The notes: generated by a model not told the origin, from the letters alone. A stretch of 64,000 nucleotides of DNA from Burkholderia sp. TSV86 (GCF_001522865.1 NZ_LOWB01000115.1:55410-119409), one strand, 5' to 3'. Positions 9,231 to 18,083 are shown, numbered from the stretch's first letter. A program made the numbers and translations.

Positions 9231-9737
9231 TCAGTCGGAAACCCGCAGCGACGGCGCATGAGAAACGCTCGCCGCGACAACCGGCACCGACACCGGCCGC
9301 AACCCGAGCAGCGCGGCGAGCTGCGGTGCGGGCGCGGACAGTTCGCCGATCGTGTGCTTGTCGAGTTCGGCGAAGAATGCGTCGAGCGCCGATGCGAACA
9401 TGCCGCGCAGCAGGCACTGCGACTGAATCACGCAACTGCGATGCGACTCGGCCTCGCCCGAGAAGCAACCAACGAGCAGATAGTCGTTTTCGGTGGCCCG
9501 CACGACTTCACCGATCGTCAGCGACGACGACTGCGCGTTCAGGCGCAGGCCGCCATTGCGGCCGCGCACCGTCTCGATCCAGCCAAGCTCGCCGAGCTGC
9601 TGCACCACTTTCATCAAATGGTTCTTGGAGATACCGTATGCGTCCGAAATTTCCTGAATCGTCGACAAACCTTCGCCTCGGACCGCTAGGAATAGCATGA
9701 CGCGCAAAGAGTAATCGGTGTAGTCGGTCAGTCTCAT
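9231..9737 (-). CDS. Rrf2 family regulator, NsrR-like
   Basis: A 168-residue winged-helix repressor. MRLTDYTDYSLRVMLFLAV and the recognition helix YGISKNHLMKVVQQL closely follow NsrR, the iron-sulfur nitric oxide sensor. Three cysteines (about C91, C102, C108) match the cluster ligands, with the last pair at the conserved C-x5-C spacing but ten residues between the first two, more than in E. coli NsrR. The start at 9737 begins exactly where the Rrf2 fold begins; an upstream ATG at 9869 would add 44 unlike residues. It diverges from a truncated haemoglobin gene, a usual nitric oxide detoxification partner. Confidence 0.85.
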   Translation of the reverse strand: MRLTDYTDYSLRVMLFLAVRGEGLSTIQEISDAYGISKNHLMKVVQQLGELGWIETVRGRNGGLRLNAQSSSLTIGEVVRATENDYLLVGCFSGEAESHRSCVIQSQCLLRGMFASALDAFFAELDKHTIGELSAPAPQLAALLGLRPVSVPVVAASVSHAPSLRVSD

Positions 9738-9926
9738 TGTGTGAAATGGACGCTGTGTCAGTGCGATCGGCGATTCCACGCGGGATAAAACGCGTGCCTG
9801 CCATTGCCGATCCGACGGCCGCATCATAAGATGCACGACGTCAGCACTTTTTATTGAAGGAGTGGCCATTTACTATTGTGCGACAAAATTGGCGGCCCGT
9901 GCTTCTTCGTTATCCTGCCCTTTTTA

Positions 9927-10481
9927 ATGACCGATTTTTCCGCCGATCCGACCGATTCTCCGAATGACGCGCCGGCGCGCACCGCCGAGCCGACGCCGGC
10001 CAATATCCGCGCGCTAGTCGATGCCTTCTACGAATGTGTGCGGGATGACACGCTGCTTGGTCCCGTGTTCGAACGCGCACTCGCTGGCCGCTGGGGCGAG
10101 CATTTGCCGAAAATGGCGCATTTCTGGTCGAGCCTGGTGCTTGGCGACAAAAGCTATCGCGGCAACGTGCAGGCCGCGCATCAACCGCTGGAAGGGATCG
10201 AACCCGCGCATTTCAGCCGCTGGCTCACCCTCTTTCTGAAGACCGTCGACGCCCGCTATGCGCCGGCGGCGGCCGTGCGCTTCATCGAACCCGCGCTGCG
10301 GATCGCGCAAAGCCTGCAACTGAGCCGATTCGGCTGGGATTACCAGATTCCGCCCGAACAGCAGGCGATCCTCGATCTGATCGCGCCGAAGCGGCGCGAC
10401 CATGACGACGGGCACACCCGCGCGCCGCGCGGCGAGCCGTTTCCGGCAAAGATCATCGGCCGGGCGCGCGACGGTACGTAG
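9927..10481 (+). CDS. Group III-type truncated haemoglobin
   Basis: A 184-residue globin-like protein. After a disordered acidic N-terminus, residues 30-145 carry the short globin fold: IRALVDAFYECVRDD with a tyrosine at the B10-like position, MAHFWSSLVLGDKSYRG, HQPLEGIEPAHFSRWLTLF with the likely proximal histidine, then RFIEPALRIAQSLQ. These features fit group III truncated globins, thought to handle nitric oxide or oxygen. It is divergent from the NsrR-like gene, so repression relieved by nitric oxide is likely. The start at 9927 is chosen because upstream codons look non-coding. Confidence 0.83.
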   Translation: MTDFSADPTDSPNDAPARTAEPTPANIRALVDAFYECVRDDTLLGPVFERALAGRWGEHLPKMAHFWSSLVLGDKSYRGNVQAAHQPLEGIEPAHFSRWLTLFLKTVDARYAPAAAVRFIEPALRIAQSLQLSRFGWDYQIPPEQQAILDLIAPKRRDHDDGHTRAPRGEPFPAKIIGRARDGT

Positions 10482-10514
10482 CCGGTTGCGCACGCGGCTC
10501 CCGACCTCGGCCTG

Positions 10515-10997
10515 CTACGACGACTGCGTCGCGTTGCTCGACGCGATTCCCCAGCGCGCGAGTGCCGCGTCATCCACGCTGCGGGCGTCGACCCAGCGTT
10601 CGCCGGCGTGCGTTTTCTCTTTCTTCCAAAACGGCGCCTGCGACTTTAGATAGTCCATCACGAACTCACAAGACGCAAACGCGTCGCCGCGATGCGCGGC
10701 GACCGTTGCGACGAGCACGATCTGATCGAGCGGATAAAGCTTGCCGACCCGGTGGATGATCGCCACGTCGATTCCCGGCCAACGTGCGAGCGCATCGGCC
10801 GCGATCGCGCCGAGTGCTTTTTCGGTCATTCCCGGGTAGTGCTCGAGTTCCATCGCGTCGATTTGATCGCCGTCGTTCAAATCCCGCACCGTGCCGACGA
10901 AGCATGCGAGCGCGCCGATCTTCGGATTGCGCGCGCGCAATGCTGCAAGTTCGGTGCTTACGTCGAAATCGCTTGTCTGCACTCGCACTATTGCCAT
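10515..10997 (-). CDS. moaE: Molybdopterin synthase catalytic subunit
   Basis: A 160-residue enzyme that, with MoaD, inserts two sulfurs into cyclic pyranopterin to make molybdopterin. Conserved segments are LACFVGTVRDLNDGD, LEHYPGMTEKAL, IIHRVGKLYPLDQIVLVAT and the C-terminal KSQAPFWKKE holding the catalytic lysine. It is the last gene of moeA-moaD-moaE but is separated from moaD by 279 bases filled with hairpin repeats. It ends 33 bases from the convergent globin gene. Confidence 0.95.
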   Translation of the reverse strand: MAIVRVQTSDFDVSTELAALRARNPKIGALACFVGTVRDLNDGDQIDAMELEHYPGMTEKALGAIAADALARWPGIDVAIIHRVGKLYPLDQIVLVATVAAHRGDAFASCEFVMDYLKSQAPFWKKEKTHAGERWVDARSVDDAALARWGIASSNATQSS

Positions 10998-11013
10998 TGA
11001 CGGTTCCTTTGTC

Positions 11014-11139
11014 GACCAGAGTTAGCGCTTTAGCGCTTACTCTGGTCCCATGCCTTGGTTGGTGTGAGTTAGCGCTTTAGCGCTTACTCACACCCCATGG
11101 CGGTCGACCACAGCGAGCGCTTCAGCGCTTACTCTGGTC
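11014..11139. repeat. Array of three 34-nt covarying hairpins
   Basis: Units at 11014-11047, 11061-11094 and 11106-11139 share a core (AGCGCTTTAGCGCTTACT in units 1 and 2; unit 3 has TTC for TTT) flanked by arms that pair. Units 1 and 2 differ at four base pairs in the outer stem, and both sides change together. A central U-U mismatch is kept in both. Units 1 and 3 lie in a larger direct repeat of about 50 bp, period 93 bp (starts 11011 and 11104), ending CCCATGCCTTGGTT. The array fills the moaD-moaE gap. Confidence 0.85.
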
Positions 11140-11276
11140 CCATGCCTTGGTTTCGGCCTCCACTCCAGTTCCATGCGCGGTTGACTGAAATTGGGGTTCC
11201 ATGATTTTTTCGACTACAACGCTCAACCCAAATCGGCCAAACAGAGCCCATACCCCCGCCTCTCCACTCTCCAAAT

Positions 11277-11540
11277 TCACCCCCCCGTTACTGGCGGAAA
11301 AAACGCCACTTCACAGCCGTCGGTAATCCGCGTTCCTGCATCCGTCATCGTGTGGTCGCACGCCATTCGCAGCGCGCGGCCGTCGGCAAGGGTCTCCGCC
11401 CACGCACCGCCGCGCGTGCGCAGCCATGCGCGCACGTCGCCCACTGTCACGATGCCGTCCGGCACCGTAACCGTCTCGCTCGCGACGCCCAGCGCCTCGC
11501 GCACGCTCGCAAAAAATCTCAATTCAATCTTCATCGTCAA
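11277..11540 (-). CDS. moaD: Molybdopterin synthase sulfur carrier subunit
   Basis: An 87-residue ubiquitin-fold protein ending in the diagnostic Gly-Gly (AFFPPVTGG), which is adenylated and thiocarboxylated to donate sulfur to MoaE. The N-terminus MKIELRFFASVREALGVAS fits the family; the probable start is the second methionine, two codons in. It begins 14 bases after the stop of moeA, so the two are cotranscribed. Confidence 0.93.
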   Translation of the reverse strand: MTMKIELRFFASVREALGVASETVTVPDGIVTVGDVRAWLRTRGGAWAETLADGRALRMACDHTMTDAGTRITDGCEVAFFPPVTGG

Positions 11541-11554
11541 TGTCCGCGGCCCGC

Positions 11555-12811
11555 TCAGCCGAGCAGTTCGGAAAAAGGAATGAAACGCACCGTCTCGCCC
11601 GCGCTGATCGCATGATGCGGCGGGTTATCGATGAGCCCGTCGCCCCAGACCGTCGAGGTCAGCACGGCCGAACTCTGGTTCGCAAATAAATCGAGCCCGC
11701 CCGCTGCGTTCACGCGCGCGCGCAGGAATTCGTTGCGGCGATCTGCCTTGCCTTGCGTAAAATCGGCGCGCAGCGACAGCGCGCGCGGCGCGACCTGCGT
11801 TGCGCCGGCCATACGCAACAAAAAAGGCCGCACGAACAGCAGAAACGTTACGAAGCTCGACACCGGATTGCCCGGCAGGCCGATGAAATAGGCGTCGTCC
11901 GTCGCGCCGGCGGTGTCGCCGCGGCGGATCGAGCCGAACGCGAGCGGCTTGCCCGGCTTCATCGCGATCTGCCACAGTGCGAGCCGCCCTTGCGCTTCGA
12001 CTGCGGGTTTCACATGATCCTCGTCGCCCACCGAGACGCCGCCGCTCGTCACGATCACGTCATGCTCGCGCGCCGCGTCGCGCAACGCCGCGCGCGTCGC
12101 GTCGAGTTGGTCCGGAACGATTCCGTAATCGGTCACGTCGCAGCCGAGCCGCTCAAGCAGCCCGCGCAGCGTAAAACGGTTCGAGTTGTAAATCGCGCCG
12201 GGTTTGAGCGGCTCACCCGGCATCGTCAGCTCGTCGCCCGTAAAGAACACGGCGACTTTCACGCGCCGCGTGACCGTGAGCGTCGCACAACCGATCGATG
12301 CGGCAAGCCCCATTGCTTGCGGCGTGATGCGCGTGCCGGCGGGCAGGATCACTGAGCCGTTTCGGATATCGGCGCCTTGCGCGGTGATCCATTCACCCAC
12401 GGTGGGCGTGTGCAGAATGTCGACGTGATCGCCGACGATTTCCGTCTGCTCCTGCATCACGATCGCATCCGCGCCGGCCGGCACGCTCGCGCCCGTAAAA
12501 ATGCGCGCCGCCGTGCCTGGCTCGAGCGGCGCGGCCGCATGGCCGGCCGCAATCCGCTGCGATACCGGCAGCCGGCGTTCGCCGCGCATCAGGTCCGCGA
12601 CGCGCACCGCATAACCGTCCATCGCGCTCGTGTTCATCGGCGGCACATCGAGCGGCGATACGACGTCGGCGGCGAGCACGCGGTTCAGCGCATCGAGGCT
12701 CGGGACGGTTTCCGTTTCGGTGAGTGGGCGCGCGGCCGCGAGAAGCGTCGCGAGCGCATCGGCTGTCGACAGCATCGGCGCTCGCGGCGTCTGGGTGTTG
12801 AGTTCGGACAT
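11555..12811 (-). CDS. moeA: Molybdopterin molybdenumtransferase
   Basis: A 418-residue enzyme that inserts molybdate into adenylated molybdopterin. The family signature PPMNTSAMDGYAVRVADL is near residue 65, IVTSGGVSVGDEDHVKPAV marks the MoCF substrate-binding domain, and YFIGLPGNPVSSFVTFLLFV follows. Length is normal. The start at 12811 (MSELNTQT) is chosen because upstream codons are low-complexity arginine-rich. It is the first gene of moeA-moaD-moaE and lies 426 bases from thrC, a gap holding a 14-bp inverted repeat and a heptamer array. Confidence 0.95.
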   Translation of the reverse strand: MSELNTQTPRAPMLSTADALATLLAAARPLTETETVPSLDALNRVLAADVVSPLDVPPMNTSAMDGYAVRVADLMRGERRLPVSQRIAAGHAAAPLEPGTAARIFTGASVPAGADAIVMQEQTEIVGDHVDILHTPTVGEWITAQGADIRNGSVILPAGTRITPQAMGLAASIGCATLTVTRRVKVAVFFTGDELTMPGEPLKPGAIYNSNRFTLRGLLERLGCDVTDYGIVPDQLDATRAALRDAAREHDVIVTSGGVSVGDEDHVKPAVEAQGRLALWQIAMKPGKPLAFGSIRRGDTAGATDDAYFIGLPGNPVSSFVTFLLFVRPFLLRMAGATQVAPRALSLRADFTQGKADRRNEFLRARVNAAGGLDLFANQSSAVLTSTVWGDGLIDNPPHHAISAGETVRFIPFSELLG

Positions 12812-12872
12812 CGTCGAATGAAAATAACCGGATGCCGACATTGTAGCGACGGCGCCGATGCTTCGCGTGCGG

Positions 12873-12913
12873 TGCGCTCGGCCGCATGCGCTCGCAGCGT
12901 GCGGCCGAGCGCA
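12873..12913. repeat. Perfect 14-bp inverted repeat between thrC and moeA
   Basis: TGCGCTCGGCCGCA (12873-12886) and TGCGGCCGAGCGCA (12900-12913) pair around a 13-base loop. No T-run follows on the minus strand. It could end thrC transcription or lie in the moeA leader. Confidence 0.7.
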
Positions 12914-12964
12914 TGCGCGCCGGTCGAGCCGCGAGTGGGAAAGGCGAACGCGTCCAGGAGCAAG

Positions 12965-13041
12965 CGCCTCACGCCTCACGCCTCACGCCTCACGCCTCAC
13001 GCCTCACGCCTCACGCCTCACGCCTCACGCCTCACGCCTCA
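12965..13041. repeat. Heptamer tandem repeat (CGCCTCA) x 11
   Basis: Eleven exact head-to-tail copies of CGCCTCA fill 77 bases between thrC and moeA. Perfect short units like this change copy number by slippage. The region 12812-13237 otherwise shows no gene. Confidence 0.97.
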
Positions 13042-13237
13042 CAAAAATGATAGGCCGCGCCGATCGTTCCGCGCCCCGGGGTTGCAGCGCAAATCGTCCC
13101 GCATTTCGTCCGATCAAACCGCCGCGAACCACGAAGCGATGCCAGCGGCCCTTGCCGGCGCAGCCGGCGAAAGCACGCCAGCGCCCGAGCCGGCACCCCT
13201 CGGCCGCCGGCGCCGCTTCGCCGTGCATGCCGTCCGC

Positions 13238-14692
13238 TCAGGCTCCCGCCGTATGCGCGGCGATAAACGCCTTCACCAGCTGCGCGTCCGCGTCGACGAC
13301 CGTGAAGCGCTGCGGCAGCGCCTCGAGCCCCTCGAACGCCGCCGGCCGGCCAGGCTCGCGGCCGAGCGCCTCGCGAATCGTCTCGCCGAACTTGATCGGC
13401 TGCGCGGTCTCGAGCACGATCATCGGCACGCCCGGCTGCAAATGCTCGCGCGCAACCTTCAGGCCGTCGGCGGTATGTGTGTCGATCATGGTTCGATAAC
13501 GCTCGAACACGTCGCGAATCGTCGCGATCCTGTCATCATGCGTACTGCGCCCCGACACGAAGCCGAACTCGGCAACGCGCGCGAAATCGCCGCTCGCGGC
13601 CAAATCGAAACCACCCTTCTCGTCGACGTCGCGGAACAGTTGGACGACGCGCTCCGGCTCGCGGCCCAGCAAGTCGAACACGAAGCGCTCGAAATTCGAC
13701 GCCTTCGAGATATCCATGCTCGGACTGCTCGTGTGATAGGTGTTTTCCGCGCTGCGCACACGGTACGCTCCCGTGCGGAAGAATTCGTCGAGCACGTCGT
13801 TCTCGTTGGTCGCGACGACGAGCCGCTCGATCGGCAACCCCATCATCCGCGCGATATGGCCCGCGCAGACGTTGCCGAAATTACCGGACGGCACGGTGAA
13901 CGACACGCGCTCGTCGTTGCTGCGCGTCGCGGCGAAGTATCCCTTGAAGTAGTAGACGACTTGCGCGACCACGCGCGCCCAGTTGATCGAATTGACCGTG
14001 CCGATCTGGTGCGCCGCCTTGAAGGCGTGATCGTTCGACACCGCCTTCACGATGTCCTGGCAATCGTCGAACACGCCTTCGACCGCGAGGTTGAAGATGT
14101 TCGGGTCCTGCAGGCTGTACATCTGCGCGGTCTGGAACGCGCTCATCTTCTTGTGCGGCGACAACATGAACACGCGCACACCCTGCTTGCCGCGCATCGC
14201 GTACTCGGCCGCGCTGCCCGTGTCGCCCGACGTCGCGCCGAGGATGTTGAGCGTCTGCCCATGCTTCGCGAGCGTGTACTCGAACAGGTTGCCGAGCAAC
14301 TGCATCGCCATGTCCTTGAACGCGAGCGTCGGGCCGTTCGACAGTTCGAGCAGCGCGAGCTTCGCGCCGTTCTCGACGCCGAGCGTGGTGAGCGGCGTGA
14401 TGTCGGCCGCGTTCGCGCCGTCGCGCACGTGGCGATAAACGTCGGCCGTGTACGTGCGGCGCGTGATCGCGCGCAGCTCGTCCGCGGCAATGTCGTCGGA
14501 GAACTTCGACAGGATCTCGAACGCGAGATCCGCGTAAGACAGCGTGCGCCAGCGCGCGAGTTCGCCTTCGGAGACTTTCGGGTATTCGGACGGCAGGTAA
14601 AGCCCACCGTCCTTCGCAAGGCCGCCGAGCAGAATGTCAGAGAACGTGTGGCGCTCGCCAATGCCGGCGCCGCGCGTGGAGATGTAATTCAT
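13238..14692 (-). CDS. thrC: Threonine synthase
   Basis: A 484-residue PLP enzyme converting O-phospho-L-homoserine to threonine. It starts MNYISTRGAGIGERHTFSDI, the normal N-terminus of this branch. The PLP lysine lies in LSNGPTLAFKDMAMQLL, and the phosphate-binding glycine/serine loop is LGATSGDTGSAAEYAM. SFTVPSGNFGNVCAGHIARM is also conserved. It begins nine bases after hom ends, so the pair is an operon for the last steps of threonine synthesis; homoserine kinase is not present here. Confidence 0.96.
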   Translation of the reverse strand: MNYISTRGAGIGERHTFSDILLGGLAKDGGLYLPSEYPKVSEGELARWRTLSYADLAFEILSKFSDDIAADELRAITRRTYTADVYRHVRDGANAADITPLTTLGVENGAKLALLELSNGPTLAFKDMAMQLLGNLFEYTLAKHGQTLNILGATSGDTGSAAEYAMRGKQGVRVFMLSPHKKMSAFQTAQMYSLQDPNIFNLAVEGVFDDCQDIVKAVSNDHAFKAAHQIGTVNSINWARVVAQVVYYFKGYFAATRSNDERVSFTVPSGNFGNVCAGHIARMMGLPIERLVVATNENDVLDEFFRTGAYRVRSAENTYHTSSPSMDISKASNFERFVFDLLGREPERVVQLFRDVDEKGGFDLAASGDFARVAEFGFVSGRSTHDDRIATIRDVFERYRTMIDTHTADGLKVAREHLQPGVPMIVLETAQPIKFGETIREALGREPGRPAAFEGLEALPQRFTVVDADAQLVKAFIAAHTAGA

Positions 14693-14701
14693 GTCGAGCC
14701 T

Positions 14702-16030
14702 TTAGTTGAGCGCTTCCATCCGCAGCTTCGTCACCTTCGAGACGACCGTCGACAGCGCTTCGATCTGCGTGATCGCCGCGTTGACGTGCTTCTCGAGCGT
14801 CTCGTGCGTGATCAGGATGATGTCGGTCTCGCCGTTCGCGTCGTCGACCTGCTCCGACTCCTTTTGCAGCAGCGCATCGATCGAAATGCCCGATGCGGCC
14901 AGAATGCGTGTGATGTCGGCGAGCACGCCCGTTTGATCGGCAACGCGCAAGCGCAAGTAATAGCCGCTCGTGACCTCGTCGATCGGCAGGATCGGCGTGT
15001 TCGACAGACTGTCCGGCTGGAACGCGAGATGCGGAACGCGATGCTCGGGGTCGGCCGTGTGCAGGCGCGTCACGTCGACGAGATCGGCGACGACGGCCGA
15101 CGCCGTCGGCTCCGCGCCCGCGCCCTTTCCATAATAGAGCGTCGTGCCGACCGCGTCGCCATGCACGACGACCGCGTTCATCGCGCCCTCGACGTTCGCG
15201 AGCAGGCGCTTTGCCGGAATCAGCGTCGGATGCACACGCAACTCGATGCCGCGCTCGGTGCGGCGCGTGATGCCGAGCAGCTTGATCCGGTAGCCAAGCT
15301 CCTCCGCATAGCGGATGTCGGTCGCGGCGAGCTTGCTGATGCCTTCGACGTATGCGCGCTCGAACTGCACCGGCACGCCGAATGCGATCGCGCTCATGAT
15401 GGTCGCCTTGTGCGCGGCATCGACGCCCTCGATATCGAACGTGGGATCGGCTTCCGCGTAGCCGAGCTCCTGTGCGGCCTTCAGCGCGGTCGCGAAATCG
15501 AGCCCGCGGTCGCGCATTTCCGACAGGATGTAGTTCGTCGTACCGTTGATGATGCCGGCGATATATTGGATCCGGTTCGCGGTCAGGCCCTCGCGCAGCG
15601 CCTTGATGATCGGGATGCCGCCCGCGACGGCCGCCTCGAACGCGACCATCACGCCCCGCGCGCGCGCGGCCTCGAAGATCTCGGTGCCGTGCACCGCGAG
15701 CAGCGCCTTGTTCGCGGTCACGACGTGCTTGCCGTTGGCGATCGCGCGCAGCACCAGGTCGCGCGCGATGCCAGTGCCGCCGATCATCTCGGCCACGATC
15801 GCGATCGAAGGATCGTCGACGAGCGCGTTGAAATCGTTGCCGATCGACACGCCGGCCGCATCGCCGCCAAGCGCGGCGAGCGCCTTGGCCGGATCGCGCA
15901 CCGCGACTGCCGCGATCTCGATGCCGCGCCCCGCGCGGCGCTTGATTTCCTCCTGATTGCGGCGCAACACCTTGAAGGTGCCGCCGCCGACAGTGCCAAA
16001 GCCCAACAGGCCAACTTTGATCGGTTCCAT
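14702..16030 (-). CDS. hom: Homoserine dehydrogenase
   Basis: A 442-residue NAD(P)-dependent enzyme reducing aspartate semialdehyde to homoserine. It has an N-terminal Rossmann motif (VGLLGFGTVGGGTFKVL), the catalytic domain with IIKALREGLTANRIQYIAGI and GYAEADPTFDIEGVDAAHK, and a C-terminal ACT domain from about residue 350 (LRLRVADQTGVLADITRILA) that probably mediates feedback by threonine. This is the monofunctional form, without an aspartokinase domain. It follows the aminotransferase gene by 45 bases and precedes thrC by nine. Confidence 0.96.
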   Translation of the reverse strand: MEPIKVGLLGFGTVGGGTFKVLRRNQEEIKRRAGRGIEIAAVAVRDPAKALAALGGDAAGVSIGNDFNALVDDPSIAIVAEMIGGTGIARDLVLRAIANGKHVVTANKALLAVHGTEIFEAARARGVMVAFEAAVAGGIPIIKALREGLTANRIQYIAGIINGTTNYILSEMRDRGLDFATALKAAQELGYAEADPTFDIEGVDAAHKATIMSAIAFGVPVQFERAYVEGISKLAATDIRYAEELGYRIKLLGITRRTERGIELRVHPTLIPAKRLLANVEGAMNAVVVHGDAVGTTLYYGKGAGAEPTASAVVADLVDVTRLHTADPEHRVPHLAFQPDSLSNTPILPIDEVTSGYYLRLRVADQTGVLADITRILAASGISIDALLQKESEQVDDANGETDIILITHETLEKHVNAAITQIEALSTVVSKVTKLRMEALN

Positions 16031-16075
16031 GCTGCGTGTGATCGATTGAATATAGAGAAGAGGGAGCCTGCGGCC

Positions 16076-17314
16076 TCAGGCCGAATGGCGTTTTCGATAA
16101 CCGTCGAGAAAGCGCGCGATCCGCTCGATCGAATCGGTCAAATCGTCGACGTTCGGCAAAAAGACGACACGGAAGTGATCCGGCGCCGGCCAGTTGAAGC
16201 CCGTGCCCTGCACGAGCAGCACGCGCTCCTTGAGCAGCAGCTCGAGAATGAACTGCTGATCGTTGCCGATCGGGTAGAGTTTCGGATCGAGCCGCGGAAA
16301 CATGTACAGCGCCGCATCCGGCTTCACGCATGATACGCCCGGGATCGATGTCAGCATCTCGTATGCCAGCTCGCGCTGCTTGTACAGACGCCCGCTCGGC
16401 ACGATCAGCTCGTTGATGCTCTGGTAGCCGCCCAGCGCGGTCTGGATCGCGTATTGGCCGGGCACGTTCGCGCACAGGCGCATCGACGACAGAATGCCGA
16501 GCCCCTCGAGATAATCGTTCGCGCGCCGGCGGTTCTCGGCCGTCAGGCCCGCCACCGACATCCAGCCAGCCCGGTAGCCGCACGACCGGTAGCTCTTCGA
16601 CAGGCTGTTGAACGTGACCGTGATGACGTCCTCGGCCAGCGACGCGAGCGCGGTATGCGTCTTGCCGTCGTAGACGATCTTGTCATACACCTCGTCGGCG
16701 AAGATCACGAGGCCGTGCTCGCGCGCGATCGCGATCAGCTCGAGCAGCAGCGCGTCCGGATAGAGCGCGCCCGTCGGATTATTCGGATTGATGACGACGA
16801 GCGCCTTGGTGTTCGGCGTGATCTTGCGGCGGATGTCGTCGCAATCGGGCAGCCAGCCGTTCGCCTCGTCGCAGACGTAGTGCACGGGCGTGCCGCCGGA
16901 CAGGCTGACGGCCGCCGTCCAAAGCGGGTAATCGGGCGCGGGCAGCAGCACTTCGTCGCCGTCGTTCAGCAGCGCCTGAGTCGCCATCACGATCAATTCC
17001 GACGCGCCGTTGCCGATGTAGATATCGTCCAGCCCAACGCCCTTCACGCCCTTTTGCTGCGTGTAATGCATGATCGATTTGCGCGCGGCGAACACGCCCT
17101 TCGAATCCGAGTAACCGGACGACGCCGGCAGGTTGCGGATCATGTCCTGGATGATCTCGTCCGGCGCTTCGAAGCCGAACGGGGCCAGATTGCCGATGTT
17201 CAGCTTGATGATCCGGTGGCCCTCGTCTTCGAGACGCTTCGCATGCTCGAGGACAGGGCCCCGGATGTCATAGCAGACGTTGAGCAATTTGTTCGATTTT
17301 TGAATCGGTTTCAC
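16076..17314 (-). CDS. alaC: Alanine-type aminotransferase (class I, PLP)
   Basis: A 412-residue fold-type I transaminase starting MKPIQKSNKLLNVCYDIRGP, close to the AlaA/AlaC glutamate-pyruvate transaminases. The PLP lysine is in FNSLSKSYRSCGYRAGW, the cofactor aspartate and tyrosine in VIFADEVYDKIVYD, and VVINPNNPTGALYP is the substrate loop. The GTG at 17314 is preferred: AAGGAA lies upstream and the earlier open frame is Pro/Arg-rich. A GTG nine bases earlier is possible. It sits directly upstream of hom-thrC, a conserved arrangement that ties it to amino-acid supply. Confidence 0.88.
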   Translation of the reverse strand: MKPIQKSNKLLNVCYDIRGPVLEHAKRLEDEGHRIIKLNIGNLAPFGFEAPDEIIQDMIRNLPASSGYSDSKGVFAARKSIMHYTQQKGVKGVGLDDIYIGNGASELIVMATQALLNDGDEVLLPAPDYPLWTAAVSLSGGTPVHYVCDEANGWLPDCDDIRRKITPNTKALVVINPNNPTGALYPDALLLELIAIAREHGLVIFADEVYDKIVYDGKTHTALASLAEDVITVTFNSLSKSYRSCGYRAGWMSVAGLTAENRRRANDYLEGLGILSSMRLCANVPGQYAIQTALGGYQSINELIVPSGRLYKQRELAYEMLTSIPGVSCVKPDAALYMFPRLDPKLYPIGNDQQFILELLLKERVLLVQGTGFNWPAPDHFRVVFLPNVDDLTDSIERIARFLDGYRKRHSA

Positions 17315-17602
17315 GACGGGCACGTTCCTTGGATAATGCGGCGGACTCGAAGAAGGACGGGGATCGAAACGGGAGGGCGGCCGGTAGGCCGAAAGTGGCT
17401 TCGCACGTGCGCCGGGCGCGGCGCGGCTTGTGACCGGGACGTCGCGAGACACAAACGCCGCCCGGGAGCGGCTAAAAAGTTATAATTTAGCGGATTTTGG
17501 CTGACTTTCGCAATGCATCAACCAGGCGGCACGAACCGGGCCGTTGTTGCCGCCCTTTTTTGCGGCCCTTTTCGAAACCGCGCCAGATCGCGGAAAACCG
17601 AT

Positions 17603-17977
17603 TTGAAACTGCACCAGGATTCGAGCAATACGCTCAACACCGTCACCGGCTATGGCCCCGGTTACGTCGACATCAATCTCGAACGCCACACGCATAGCGT
17701 GATCGTGCTGCCGGGCGCGCCCGTGGCCGCGTGGCCCGTCGGCTCGTTCGACGCGCTCGCCCCCGAGCATTTCGCGCTGCTGCTCGAGCCGCAGCCCGAA
17801 GTGGTGATCTTCGGCAGCGGCGCGAAGCTGCGTTTTCCGCATCCGCGCCTGACCGCGCAGCTCACCGCGCAGCGTATCGGCGTCGAGACGATGGATTTCC
17901 AGGCCGCGTGCCGGACATACAACATCCTGATGGCGGAAGGCCGCAAGGTTGCCGCGGCGCTGCTGATCGAGCGTTGA
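17603..17977 (+). CDS. Mth938-like domain protein (NDUFAF3-like family)
   Basis: A 124-residue protein, start uncertain. The body GYGPGYVDINLERHTHSVIV, then PEVVIFGSGAKLRFPHPRL and VETMDFQAACRTYNILMAEG, is the Mth938/DUF498 family, related to complex I assembly factor NDUFAF3; its bacterial function is not settled. The TTG at 17603 gives the usual family length, while an ATG at 17513 would add 30 basic residues. A TATAAT at 17481 lies in the gap from the divergent aminotransferase. Confidence 0.78.
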   Translation: MKLHQDSSNTLNTVTGYGPGYVDINLERHTHSVIVLPGAPVAAWPVGSFDALAPEHFALLLEPQPEVVIFGSGAKLRFPHPRLTAQLTAQRIGVETMDFQAACRTYNILMAEGRKVAAALLIER

Positions 17978-18083
17978 ACGATCGTTAAGCAATCGTTAAG
18001 CCGCGCCCCGCTATAACTGCGCGGCGGCGCATGCCGCGTCCTGCGGGCGCGCCGCCCTCCACCCCACCCTTTACGACAAGACT

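Noticed and set aside
11011..11152. CRISPR-like or rho-independent terminator array
   Set aside because: The spacing is irregular, no T-run follows any hairpin, and there are no cas genes.
12965..13041. CRISPR array
   Set aside because: The unit is 7 bases with no spacers, so this is a simple tandem repeat.
12377..16333. 1,318-codon open frame on the plus strand opposite hom, thrC and moeA
   Set aside because: Its translation is Arg/His-rich without domains, and the minus strand holds three clearly conserved genes. High GC content keeps antisense frames open.
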